Assembly (NCBI RefSeq): GCF_006540005.1
Contig: NZ_BJOC01000021.1
Location: 97,505-161,504, forward strand
Direction: 5' to 3'
Origin: Halomonas halmophila
GTDB lineage: Bacteria > Pseudomonadota > Gammaproteobacteria > Pseudomonadales > Halomonadaceae
DNA length: 64,000 bases
Shown here: one piece after another, positions 50,291 to 58,902 of the stretch
Position numbering within the stretch: the first letter of the stretch is position 1
Layout of the letters: each line of letters opens with the position of its first letter
The notes under the pieces: model-generated
The model's database searches: none
Told to the model about the DNA's origin: nothing
Seen by the model: the letters and a program-made list of their open reading frames with translations, nothing else
Translations under genes and position numbers: made by a program

Positions 50291-51621
50291 CCAGTCGTAA
50301 CCGAGTCGTCTGGAGTGAAGGCCTGTTCATCAAGCCGCAACACTTCCAGCAACAGCAGAGAAGCCTGGAAGGGCTGATCGAGACTCGCCTGCGCGGCGTC
50401 GGCGGTCATCTGCATGGGTTTCTGTCGCTGGAAATCAATGCCGAGTACCTGAGCTTCGGGCGTATCTCGCTGACGCGGGCCAGTGGCGTGATGCCGGACG
50501 GTACCGCCTTTCACCTGCCCGATGATGATATCGAGCCGCCGGCACTGGAAATCACCAATGCGGCGACCGCCAACCAGATCGTCTACCTGGGGCTGCCGCT
50601 GTCCACGGATGGCGTGGCCGACGTCTCCTGGCAGGCCACCTCGCTGCCGTCGCGATATCGCGCCGAAATGCGTGGCGTGCGAGACCTGCATTCTCAGGAA
50701 GGCGACCTGGCCGACCTCCATCTGGCGCGTATCGCCCCGCGCCTGTTGCTGGAAGGCGAGGATCGCAGTGCCTATGCCTGCCTGGCGGTGGCCCGCATCG
50801 TCGAGCGGCGCCCCGATGGCAGCCTGGTGCTTGACGAGAACTTCCTGCCGACCCTGCTCAATGTCCAGGCGGCCCCGGCACTGCAACGCTTCGTCGGAGA
50901 AATGGCGGGGCTGGTCCGTGAGCGGGCGCGCAACCTGGCGCATCGCATGGCCACCCCCGACCAGAGCGGGGTCGCCGATGTCTCGGAGTTCATGCTGCTG
51001 CAGCTGCTCAACCGGGTGCACCCGCGCTTTCAGCATCTGTCGCGGCTGGGGCATCTGCATCCCGAGCGGCTCTATAACGCCATGCTCGAGGCCTGCTGCG
51101 AGATCCTCACCTTTACCGGCGAGTCGCGTCTGCCGCCCGAATTTCCGGCCTATGACCATGACCACCCGGAAACCGCCTTTCGGCCGCTGATGCAGAGCCT
51201 GCGCCAGTCGCTGTCCACGGTGCTGGAACCCAGGGCGCTGGCCATACAGCTGCAGTCGCGGCGTTTCGGTCTCAAGGTGGCCACCCTGCAGGATTCGAGC
51301 CTGCTCGACGACGCCGACTTCATCCTCGCCGTACGTGCCGACATGCCGCCGGAGCGCCTGCGCAAGCTGTTCGTGCAGCAGACCAAGGTGGCCAGCGTCG
51401 AGCGGGTGCGCGAGTTGATCAGCCTCCAGCTGCCGGGGATTCCCCTCGAGCCGCTGCCGGTGGCCCCTCGTCAGCTGCCGTTCCATGCGGGCTATACCTA
51501 TTTCCGACTGGACCGCTACAGCGAGGCCTGGAACATGCTGCGCGGTGCCAGCGGCTTTGCCTTTCACGTGGCCGGGGATTTTCCCGGGCTGGAAATGCAG
51601 TTCTGGGCCATCAGGAGCTAA
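50287..51621 (+). CDS. tssK: Type VI secretion baseplate protein TssK (VasE)
   Basis: 444 residues. Starts with the family SRNRVVWSEGLFIKPQHFQQQQRSLEGLIETRL. Later conserved parts are FLPTLLNVQAAPALQRFVGEMAGLVRERA, EFMLLQLLNRVHPRFQHLSRLGHLHPERLYNAMLEACCEILTF and VKGLPGIPLEPLPVAPRQLPFHAGYTYFRLD-like sequence (here LQLPGIPLEPLPVAPRQLPFHAGYTYF). It links the baseplate to the membrane complex through TssL and TssM. Confidence 0.96.
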   Translation: MTSRNRVVWSEGLFIKPQHFQQQQRSLEGLIETRLRGVGGHLHGFLSLEINAEYLSFGRISLTRASGVMPDGTAFHLPDDDIEPPALEITNAATANQIVYLGLPLSTDGVADVSWQATSLPSRYRAEMRGVRDLHSQEGDLADLHLARIAPRLLLEGEDRSAYACLAVARIVERRPDGSLVLDENFLPTLLNVQAAPALQRFVGEMAGLVRERARNLAHRMATPDQSGVADVSEFMLLQLLNRVHPRFQHLSRLGHLHPERLYNAMLEACCEILTFTGESRLPPEFPAYDHDHPETAFRPLMQSLRQSLSTVLEPRALAIQLQSRRFGLKVATLQDSSLLDDADFILAVRADMPPERLRKLFVQQTKVASVERVRELISLQLPGIPLEPLPVAPRQLPFHAGYTYFRLDRYSEAWNMLRGASGFAFHVAGDFPGLEMQFWAIRS

Positions 51622-51624
51622 GCC

Positions 51625-52434
51625 ATGTCGACGCTCGTATCATCTGACGCCACGCGCCACGAGGACACCATCAACCCCGAGGGGCTCGACTGGCTGGTGC
51701 ACGGCCACGCCGGTCATCTGGATGCCGACGAAGACTACTGGTTCCGGCTGCGTGGCCACAGCATCAATCCGCTGGTCGATGCCGCCAGCCCCTTGCTGGG
51801 AATGGTGGTGCGCATCCGCCATGTCGAGCAAGTGGAAAACATCGAGCGGCTGTATCGCCAGGTCGTCGAGGAGGTGTCGTCCATCGAGGTCGAGCTCACC
51901 GAGCAGGGCTACGACCGGCCGACCCTGCTGGCCTACCGCTATGTCCTCTGCTCCTTCATCGATGAAGCCGTCATGGCCACGCCCTGGGGCAACCAGAGTG
52001 CCTGGGCCGCGCATTCATTGCTGGCGCGTTTTCACAACGAGACTTGGGGCGGCGAAAAGGTCTTCTCGATCCTCTCGCGGCTGCGCCAGGAGCCGCGGCG
52101 CTATCGCGACATGCTGGCCTTCATCTACCTCTGTCTGTGTCTGGGCTTCGAGGGGCGCTACAAGGTGCGCTCCCACGGCAAGGACGAATACGACCAGATA
52201 CTGCGCGAACTCGGTGACCAACTGGCCTCGCTGGACCACCACGAGGACGACCTGCTCACTCACCCACTGGACAACGTGCAGAACACCTCCCGGCGTCAGG
52301 GAGAAAACATGCCGTTGTGGGGCATTTTCGCGATCTTCGCTGGCATGATGCTGGTGATTTACCTCGGACTCTCGATTTCGCTGGAGCACCAGGCCGACCA
52401 GGTCGGTGCGCTACTGGACCGCATTACCAACTAG
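51625..52434 (+). CDS. tssL: Type VI secretion membrane protein TssL (DotU/IcmH)
   Basis: 269 residues: a cytoplasmic helical DotU domain (IERLYRQVVEEVSSIEVELTEQGYDRPTLLAYRYVLCSFIDEAVMATPWG, then LARFHNETWGGEKVFSIL and FIYLCLCLGFEGRY) followed by one C-terminal membrane helix (about 227-250). It ends soon after this helix, so it lacks the OmpA-like peptidoglycan-binding extension found in some TssL; no TagL/TagN was seen in the window. Confidence 0.95.
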   Translation: MSTLVSSDATRHEDTINPEGLDWLVHGHAGHLDADEDYWFRLRGHSINPLVDAASPLLGMVVRIRHVEQVENIERLYRQVVEEVSSIEVELTEQGYDRPTLLAYRYVLCSFIDEAVMATPWGNQSAWAAHSLLARFHNETWGGEKVFSILSRLRQEPRRYRDMLAFIYLCLCLGFEGRYKVRSHGKDEYDQILRELGDQLASLDHHEDDLLTHPLDNVQNTSRRQGENMPLWGIFAIFAGMMLVIYLGLSISLEHQADQVGALLDRITN

Positions 52435-52444
52435 GGAAGCTGGC

Positions 52445-55060
52445 ATGCTAAGGATGGATCTGGCGGCGCTGATCGGCCGCCTCAACGGGGTTGCCCGTCA
52501 AGGACTCGAACAGGCCGCAGCACTGTGTGGCGAACAGCAGGCCGCGGAAATCAGTGCCACGCACCTGCTGCTGGCGCTGGTCGACCAGCCGCTGTGCGAC
52601 GTGCGGGTCTTGCTCGAGGTGGAAGGCATCAATGTCGACGAGCTGCGTCAGGCGCTGGTCGAGGATGCCCGCCCGCCCGCCGAGCTGGAGACCGAGGTGC
52701 CGAGCTTCTCGCCGCTGCTGGTCGAGCTGCTGCAGGACGCCTGGTTGCTGGCCAGCACCGAGTTCGAGCACCGCGAGTTGCGCAGTGGCCTGATCCTCAC
52801 CGCCCTGCTGCACCATGCCGAGCGCTATCTGGGTACCAGCAGCCGCGGCGTGCTGGAACGCATCAACCGTGAACGCCTGCGTCGCGATTTCACGCTGCTG
52901 ACCCGCGAATCGGCCGAAGCCGTGGTCGCCACCCCCGAGTCGAATGCGCCGCGCCCGGCGAATGGCGGCGATTCCGCCCTGGCGCGCTTTGCCACCTCGC
53001 TCACCGAGCAGGCACGCAACGGCGAACTCGACCCGGTGCTGGGACGTGACCCCGAGATCGACCAGATGCTCGATATCCTCGGCCGGCGGCGCAAGAACAA
53101 CCCCATCGTCCTGGGCGAGGCCGGCGTCGGCAAGAGCGCGGTCGTCGAGGGTCTAGCCCTGCGTATCGTCGCCGGCCAGGTGCCGGCCTCGCTTGCGGAC
53201 GTGGAACTCATCGCCCTGGACCTGGGCGCGCTGCAGGCCGGTGCCTCGGTCAAGGGCGAGTTCGAGAAGCGCCTCAAGGGCGTCATCGAGGAAGTGCGCC
53301 AGGCGCCGCGGCCCACCCTGATGTTCATCGACGAGGCGCACACCCTGATCGGCGCCGGCAACCAGGAAGGCGGCGCCGATGCCGCCAACCTGCTCAAGCC
53401 GGCGCTGGCGCGTGGCGAGCTGCGCACCATCGCCGCGACCACCTGGCGCGAGTACAAGAAGCACTTCGAGAAGGACCCGGCGCTGTCGCGGCGCTTCCAG
53501 CCCGTCACCCTGGCCGAGCCCGATACCGAGCAGGCACTGGTCATCCTGCGCGGCCTGCGCGATGTCTACGAAACGACCCATGGCGTCCTGATCGGCGACA
53601 GCGGCCTGCGCGCCGCCGCCGAGCTCTCCGCCCGCTATCTGGCCGGCCGCCAGTTGCCCGACAAGGCCATCGACGTACTGGACACCGCCTGTACCCGACT
53701 CGCCCAGACCCTGGACGCCGAGCCACGCCGCCTCAGTCACCTGCAGAGCGAATACCAGGCGGCGCGGCGCGAGCACGACCACCTGCAGCGCGAGACGCGC
53801 CTGGGGCGTGCGGCCGACGAGCAACGCCGCAACGAGCTGATGAACCGCCTGGCCGGTCACGAGGCCGAGCTGGAGGCGCTGCAGGGCGCCTGGCAGGAAC
53901 AGCGCGAATGCGTCAATGCCATGCTCGAGCTGCATCAGGCCCTGCTCGACGGCTCGCCGGATGCCGGCGATGCCCGCCCCGACGAGGATGAGCAGCGCCG
54001 CCAGGCCCTGAGCGAATACGAGGCACGCCTCGAGCAACTGCAGCGCGAGCATGCCCTGGTGCATGCCAGTGTCGAGGAAGCCCGGATCGCCGAGGTCATC
54101 GGCGACTGGACCGGAGTGCCGGTGGAGCGCATCAGCAGTGACGAACTGACGCGGCTCACCGAGCTGCCCGAGCAACTGGGCCGGGCCATCAAGGGCCAGG
54201 ACGAGGCGGTCAAGCGGCTGCATCGTCACCTGCTGACCGCGCGTGCCGACCTGCGTCGCCCGGGCCTGCCTCTGGGCGCCTTCCTGCTGGTCGGCCCCAG
54301 CGGAGTGGGCAAGACCGAAACCGTGGTGCAGATCGCCGAGAGCCTCTACGGCGGGCGTCAGTTCATGACGACCATCAACATGTCCGAATATCAGGAAAAG
54401 CACACCGTCTCCCGCCTGATCGGCTCGCCCCCCGGCTATGTCGGCTTCGGCGAGGGCGGCCTGCTGACCGAGAGCATCCGTCAGCGCCCCTATTCGGTGG
54501 TACTGCTGGACGAGGTCGAGAAGGCCCACCCCGACGTGCTCAACCTCTTCTATCAGGCCTTCGACAAGGGCGAGATGGCCGACGGCGAAGGCCGGCTCAT
54601 CGATTGCCGCAACGTGCTGTTCTTCCTGACCTCCAACCTGGGCTACGAGACCATCGTCCGCCATGCCGACCAGCCCGAGGCCCTGGAACCGGCGCTCTAC
54701 CCGGTGCTGGCCGAGTTCTTCAAGCCGGCCCTGCTGGCGCGCATGGAAGTGGTGCCCTACTTCCCGCTGGACCGGCAGGTACTGCAGCGCATCGTCGGCG
54801 CCAAGCTCGAGACCCTGGCCGAGCGCATTCGCGACCGCCATCGCCAGGCCGAGGTGACCCTCGAGCCGGCACTGGCCGAGGCCATCTGCGAGCGCGCCAA
54901 CCGCAGCGAGAACGGCGCCCGCATGCTGGACTCGGTCATCGAGGGCGAGCTGCTGCCGCCCGTTTCGCGCTCGATCCTCGAGCGCCTGTCGCGTCAGGAA
55001 CCCATCTCGCGCGTGGTGCTCGGCGTCTGCGAAGACGGCTTCAAGGCAGAGGTGGCATAA
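52445..55060 (+). CDS. clpV: Type VI secretion ATPase TssH (ClpV)
   Basis: 871-residue AAA+ unfoldase that recycles contracted TssBC sheath. N-terminal domain to about 150, first AAA module with Walker A GEAGVGKSAV and VKGEFEKRLKGVIEEV pore region, a middle domain about 410-530, second AAA module with Walker A GPSGVGKTET and SRLIGSPPGYVGFGEGG pore loop. The start at 52445 (MLRMDLAALIGRL) has AGGGAAG upstream and fits homologs; an in-frame TTG-type upstream extension has no homology. Confidence 0.96.
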   Translation: MLRMDLAALIGRLNGVARQGLEQAAALCGEQQAAEISATHLLLALVDQPLCDVRVLLEVEGINVDELRQALVEDARPPAELETEVPSFSPLLVELLQDAWLLASTEFEHRELRSGLILTALLHHAERYLGTSSRGVLERINRERLRRDFTLLTRESAEAVVATPESNAPRPANGGDSALARFATSLTEQARNGELDPVLGRDPEIDQMLDILGRRRKNNPIVLGEAGVGKSAVVEGLALRIVAGQVPASLADVELIALDLGALQAGASVKGEFEKRLKGVIEEVRQAPRPTLMFIDEAHTLIGAGNQEGGADAANLLKPALARGELRTIAATTWREYKKHFEKDPALSRRFQPVTLAEPDTEQALVILRGLRDVYETTHGVLIGDSGLRAAAELSARYLAGRQLPDKAIDVLDTACTRLAQTLDAEPRRLSHLQSEYQAARREHDHLQRETRLGRAADEQRRNELMNRLAGHEAELEALQGAWQEQRECVNAMLELHQALLDGSPDAGDARPDEDEQRRQALSEYEARLEQLQREHALVHASVEEARIAEVIGDWTGVPVERISSDELTRLTELPEQLGRAIKGQDEAVKRLHRHLLTARADLRRPGLPLGAFLLVGPSGVGKTETVVQIAESLYGGRQFMTTINMSEYQEKHTVSRLIGSPPGYVGFGEGGLLTESIRQRPYSVVLLDEVEKAHPDVLNLFYQAFDKGEMADGEGRLIDCRNVLFFLTSNLGYETIVRHADQPEALEPALYPVLAEFFKPALLARMEVVPYFPLDRQVLQRIVGAKLETLAERIRDRHRQAEVTLEPALAEAICERANRSENGARMLDSVIEGELLPPVSRSILERLSRQEPISRVVLGVCEDGFKAEVA

Positions 55061-55064
55061 CCCC

Positions 55065-56660
55065 ATGGAAGCACTGACGATCGACCCCAGCGTCACCACC
55101 CCCGACTCGGCGCCATTGGCCGGGATGGTCGGTGCCCTGACGCTGGTCGACAGTCAGTCACCCCGGCAGTTGCGCCAGCGCGCCGTAGCGCTGCTGCAGC
55201 AACGGCTGGGCATTCCCCGGGTCGGCTGCCTGGTACTGGACACCAGCGGGCGCTGGCTCTTGGATGACGATCAGGGCGTGCGGCTGGCCTGTGATGACTT
55301 CACGCACCCCTATGCCCATGCCATTCGGCGGGGTGAGCCGATGCAACTCGCGCTGGGCGAAGCGCGTTCGCGCCTCGACCACTCCGCCTTCCAGGCCCTG
55401 GTTGCCGACTGTGCACCGGACTGGATGCTCGAGGTACGCCCGTTGCGCGCCCCGGATGACGCTCGCCAATGGTTGGGCGTCATGAGCCTGGTCGGGCCAC
55501 GCGACTGCCTCGCGCCGCTGACCGCCAGCACGGATTTCGAGGCCTTCGAGTCCCTGCTCTGTCAGCTCTGGGCCTGGCATTTGCGTCAGCAGGGCGAACG
55601 CCAGCGTCAGGCCAAGCTGCAGGACTCGCTGACCCGCTTCAATGCCAATGCCCGGCGTCAGATCCTGAGCGATCGCCTGGGTCAGCAGATCAAGGGCGAC
55701 TCCGCCAGCATCCGGAACCTGCGGGATCAGGTCGTGCGCGCCGCCGAGACCCAGCTGGCAGTGCTGCTGCGCGGCGAAACCGGCACCGGCAAGGACCTGG
55801 TGGCGCGCGGCATACACTGGGCCTCGGCGCGCGCCGCAGAACCCTTCATGGCGCTGAACTGCGCGGCCATCCCCGAGGCACTGCTGGAGTCCGAGCTGTT
55901 CGGCTATGCCCAGGGCGCCTTCTCCGGCGCCGACCGCGCTCAGCAGGGGCTGGTCGGCCAGGCCGATGGCGGCACGCTGTTTCTCGACGAGATCGGCGAC
56001 ATGCCACTGTCGCTCCAGGCCAAGCTGCTGCGGGTGCTGGAGTCCGGGCGCTATCGCCCGCTGGGCGCCAGCGAGGAGTGCCGGGTCGATCTGCGACTGA
56101 TCGCCGCCACCCACCAGCCGCTGCATCAGCGCATGCGCGATGGCCACTTCCGCGCCGACCTCTACTATCGCCTGAACCAGTTCCCGCTGGCGCTGCCGCC
56201 CTTGCGCGAGCGCCGTGAAGATATCGAGCCGCTGGTTCAGGCCTTCATTGCCGACTTCTGCGAGCGCGAGGACCGCGAGCTGTTGGGTATCAGCCGGGTG
56301 GCCCTGGCCGACCTGCGCGACCGCGATTACCCGGGCAACATCCGCGAACTCAAGAACCTGATCGACTACGCCTGCGCCATGACACACAGCGGCGATGATA
56401 TCGACCTGATGACACTGCCCCGCAGTCCCGCCGCCAGCGATGAGGCCGACGACCCGCACGCGTCGCAGGCAGCCGGGGCGACAGGCAAGGAAGGCGCCAC
56501 CGGCGATCTGCGTCAGGCACTGCGCGACTACGAGGCGACGCTGATTCAGCAGCGGCTGGACCTCTTCGAGGGCAATCGAACGCTGGCGGCCGAGAGCCTG
56601 GGGCTTCCCAAACGGACCCTGGCGCACAAGTGTCGTCAACTGCATCTGGATAACTCATGA
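55065..56660 (+). CDS. vasH: Sigma54-dependent activator, VasH type
   Basis: 531 residues: an N-terminal GAF-like sensor region (about 30-180), AAA+ sigma54-activating domain (about 205-440) and a Fis-type helix-turn-helix (about 490-528; [21 protein letters not shown]). Walker A is GETGTGKD (237-244) and Walker [12 protein letters not shown] (302-312). The sigma54-contacting loop reads GAFSGA (284-289) instead of the canonical GAFTGA. It sits inside the tss cluster after clpV, as vasH does in Vibrio cholerae, and is expected to switch on hcp through the sigma54 promoter at 41750. ATGA overlap with the next gene. Confidence 0.92.
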   Translation: MEALTIDPSVTTPDSAPLAGMVGALTLVDSQSPRQLRQRAVALLQQRLGIPRVGCLVLDTSGRWLLDDDQGVRLACDDFTHPYAHAIRRGEPMQLALGEARSRLDHSAFQALVADCAPDWMLEVRPLRAPDDARQWLGVMSLVGPRDCLAPLTASTDFEAFESLLCQLWAWHLRQQGERQRQAKLQDSLTRFNANARRQILSDRLGQQIKGDSASIRNLRDQVVRAAETQLAVLLRGETGTGKDLVARGIHWASARAAEPFMALNCAAIPEALLESELFGYAQGAFSGADRAQQGLVGQADGGTLFLDEIGDMPLSLQAKLLRVLESGRYRPLGASEECRVDLRLIAATHQPLHQRMRDGHFRADLYYRLNQFPLALPPLRERREDIEPLVQAFIADFCEREDRELLGISRVALADLRDRDYPGNIRELKNLIDYACAMTHSGDDIDLMTLPRSPAASDEADDPHASQAAGATGKEGATGDLRQALRDYEATLIQQRLDLFEGNRTLAAESLGLPKRTLAHKCRQLHLDNS

Positions 56661-57355
56661 CAGCAACTCACCCCCGACACCACCGCACCTCGGGCAAGCG
56701 CCGTCCGCGCCTGGCATGGGTCACATGCTGTGTCGCGCTGGGCCTCGGCGGCGCCGCTCAGGCCAACACGCAGGGCGCCGACGCCGCGCAGCAGCGACTC
56801 GACCAGGCACGTGAGTGTGCCGCGAGCGACGTCCGCCTGGAGCGCCTGCAGTGCTATGACGCGCTCTTCCGCGAGGTCTCGACAGGCAGTGATGTGGCCT
56901 CCGGCGAGCGTTCGCGGCTGTGGCAGCGCGTGGCGCGTCTCGAGGCCAGCCGCGATGCCCAGAACATGGGGCTGATGGTCGAACAGACCGACGATAGCGT
57001 CCTGCTGAGCGTACCGGCACTGGGCGCGGTGCCGCCGCGACCGGTACTGGTGATCAGCTGTGCCGCCAAGATCACGCGGTTTCAGCTGCACCTGCCCGAG
57101 CCCAGCGATGCCAACCGGGTGGCACTGACCTTCCAGAGCGAATCGGTAAGCGTCAGCCGCGACTGGCGCGTGCTGGATGGCGGCCATGTGCTCAGTGGCG
57201 GTCGCGGGCTGCCGGCCATCGACACCCTGAAGCGTCTGCTGTCCAGCCAGCGCCTGGAGCTGGCCAGCAAGATGCCGGCCATCGATGGCCTCAGTTTCAA
57301 CGTGGCGGGGCTGCGCGAGCGTATCAAGCCGCTGCGCACCATGTGCCGCTGGTGA
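56657..57355 (+). CDS. tagO: Type VI secretion-associated protein TagO (VasI)
   Basis: 232 residues with a signal-like N-terminus (hydrophobic WVTCCVALGLGGAAQA). The VasI/TagO signature is the cysteine-containing QARECAASDVRLERLQCYDALFRE. The rest is a beta-rich periplasmic domain ending in LRTMCRW. Position between vasH and vasJ-type tssA matches vasI in Vibrio cholerae. Exact role is not settled for the family. Overlaps vasH by ATGA. Confidence 0.8.
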   Translation: MTATHPRHHRTSGKRRPRLAWVTCCVALGLGGAAQANTQGADAAQQRLDQARECAASDVRLERLQCYDALFREVSTGSDVASGERSRLWQRVARLEASRDAQNMGLMVEQTDDSVLLSVPALGAVPPRPVLVISCAAKITRFQLHLPEPSDANRVALTFQSESVSVSRDWRVLDGGHVLSGGRGLPAIDTLKRLLSSQRLELASKMPAIDGLSFNVAGLRERIKPLRTMCRW

Positions 57356-57403
57356 CACCAACGAACAGCGACAACTTCAGGCAAGCGACTCCTTGATGAC
57401 GAT

Positions 57404-58861
57404 ATGGCGATAAGAATCACCCGCGAATCCCAGCTCGACGACATCCTCGGCCCCATCGCCGGGGGCGCCGGCCAGCCCGTGGGCAACAGCGACGACTATG
57501 ACTGGCTCGATGAACAGATGATGCGCGTCGGCTCCCTGCAGCATGGCGACATGGACTGGGCCGGCGCGGAGGACCGCGCCGTGCGGCTGCTCACCGAACA
57601 GGGCAAGGACCTGCGCGTGCTGGGCCACCTGCTGCACTGTCTGCAACAGGGCGGCGACCCGGTGCGCTTCGCGCTGTCGCTGCACCTGCTGGCGGGCAGC
57701 CTCGAGCACTGGTGGGCCGAGGCCTATCCCGCCCCCGGGGCAAAAGGCAATCGCATGCGCGGCAAGCTGTTTCAGCAGTTTACCCAGCGTGGCCTCAAGC
57801 TGGCCGGTGCGCTGGACTTCGCGGCCGCCGAGGCCGAGCTGGAAGCGTGTCGCCAGGCCCTGCAGCGACTGCGCGAGCAGGCCGTTGCCCGCGAGCTGCC
57901 GGACCAGGCGCTGATCGACCTGGCGCGCCTGCTGGAGCAGACCCAGCCCGGCGCGAATGCCGCTGCCGCCTCGACAGGCCGCCACGACACCCGGCAAGCG
58001 TCAACGCCGAGCCAGACCGCCGCACCGGCGAGCGGCAACGATGCCCCCGAGCCGGCGCGCGCGCCCGAGATGCGCCTGGAGTCCGGCAACGAACGCGCCA
58101 ACCGTCAGTCGCTGATCAAGATGGCCGAGTTTCTCAACGACCAGTCCCCCGGCGACCCCCTGGGCTATCGGCTGCGCCGCTATGCCATCTGGCACACCAT
58201 TCAGACACTGCCGATGAGCCGTGCCGATGGCCGCACCGACCTGGCCCCGGTCTCCGCCGACCGGGTGGCCGCCTATCGCGAGGCTCTGGCAGGCCGGCCC
58301 AGCCTCGACGAATGGCGGCGCATCGAGAACAGCCTGGCGCTCAGCCCCTACTGGCTGGAAGGCCACCGCCTGAGCGCCGAGATGGCCCGGCGACTCGAGC
58401 ATGAGGGTTGCGCCGAGGCCATTCGCGATGAGGTCCGCCGCTTCGTCGAACGCCTTCCCGGCCTCGACGAACTGACCTTCAGCGACGGCACGGCCTTCCT
58501 CGATGACACCACCCGGCAGTGGCTGGCCTCGGCTACAGACACCGGCCCGGCCGGCGCCAGCCTGGGGGCGGGAGGCGACCCCTGGCAAGAGGGCCTGGAA
58601 ACCGCCCGCGAGTGGCTGCGAAGCGAAGGGCTGGGCGCGGCGCTGGCCGTTCTCGATGAAGGGCTGGCCGCCGCGGGCTCACCCCGCGAGCGCGTCTACT
58701 GGCGCCTGGCCAGTGCCGACCTGCTGCGCGAGGCTGGCCTCGAGGCCATGGCACGCCAGCACTATCAAGCCTTGCACGACGCCGTAAGCGGGATTTACCT
58801 CGACCACTGGGAGCCGGCCTTGCCGCAACGGCTCCAGGCGCTGAGCGAGGGCGCGTCATGA
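57404..58861 (+). CDS. tssA: Type VI secretion protein TssA (VasJ)
   Basis: 485 residues: an N-terminal ImpA_N domain (about 10-140; DYDWLDEQMMRVGSLQHG, LLTEQGKDLRVLGHLLHCL), a low-complexity A/T/P-rich linker (about 185-230), and a C-terminal VasJ-type domain with helical repeats (SNPGDPLGYRLRRYAIWHTIQTLP-like segment, here SPGDPLGYRLRRYAIWHTIQTLPMSRADGRTDL). TssA caps or primes sheath and tube growth. The stop overlaps the start of a 14-codon mini-ORF that leads into tssM. Confidence 0.92.
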   Translation: MAIRITRESQLDDILGPIAGGAGQPVGNSDDYDWLDEQMMRVGSLQHGDMDWAGAEDRAVRLLTEQGKDLRVLGHLLHCLQQGGDPVRFALSLHLLAGSLEHWWAEAYPAPGAKGNRMRGKLFQQFTQRGLKLAGALDFAAAEAELEACRQALQRLREQAVARELPDQALIDLARLLEQTQPGANAAAASTGRHDTRQASTPSQTAAPASGNDAPEPARAPEMRLESGNERANRQSLIKMAEFLNDQSPGDPLGYRLRRYAIWHTIQTLPMSRADGRTDLAPVSADRVAAYREALAGRPSLDEWRRIENSLALSPYWLEGHRLSAEMARRLEHEGCAEAIRDEVRRFVERLPGLDELTFSDGTAFLDDTTRQWLASATDTGPAGASLGAGGDPWQEGLETAREWLRSEGLGAALAVLDEGLAAAGSPRERVYWRLASADLLREAGLEAMARQHYQALHDAVSGIYLDHWEPALPQRLQALSEGAS

Positions 58862-58902
58862 GCACAACCGAATCGACAGGGATGAGGAAAGCAGTCAAAT
58901 GA
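58858..58902 (+). CDS. 14-codon mini-ORF bridging tssA and tssM
   Basis: ATG at 58858 overlaps the tssA stop (ATGA). The frame reads MSTTESTGMRKAVK and its TGA (58900-58902) overlaps the tssM start (ATGA). Ribosomes that reinitiate after tssA could pass through it and reach tssM. It contains the GAGGAAA ribosome site of tssM. Translation is not proven. Confidence 0.4.
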   Translation: MSTTESTGMRKAVK

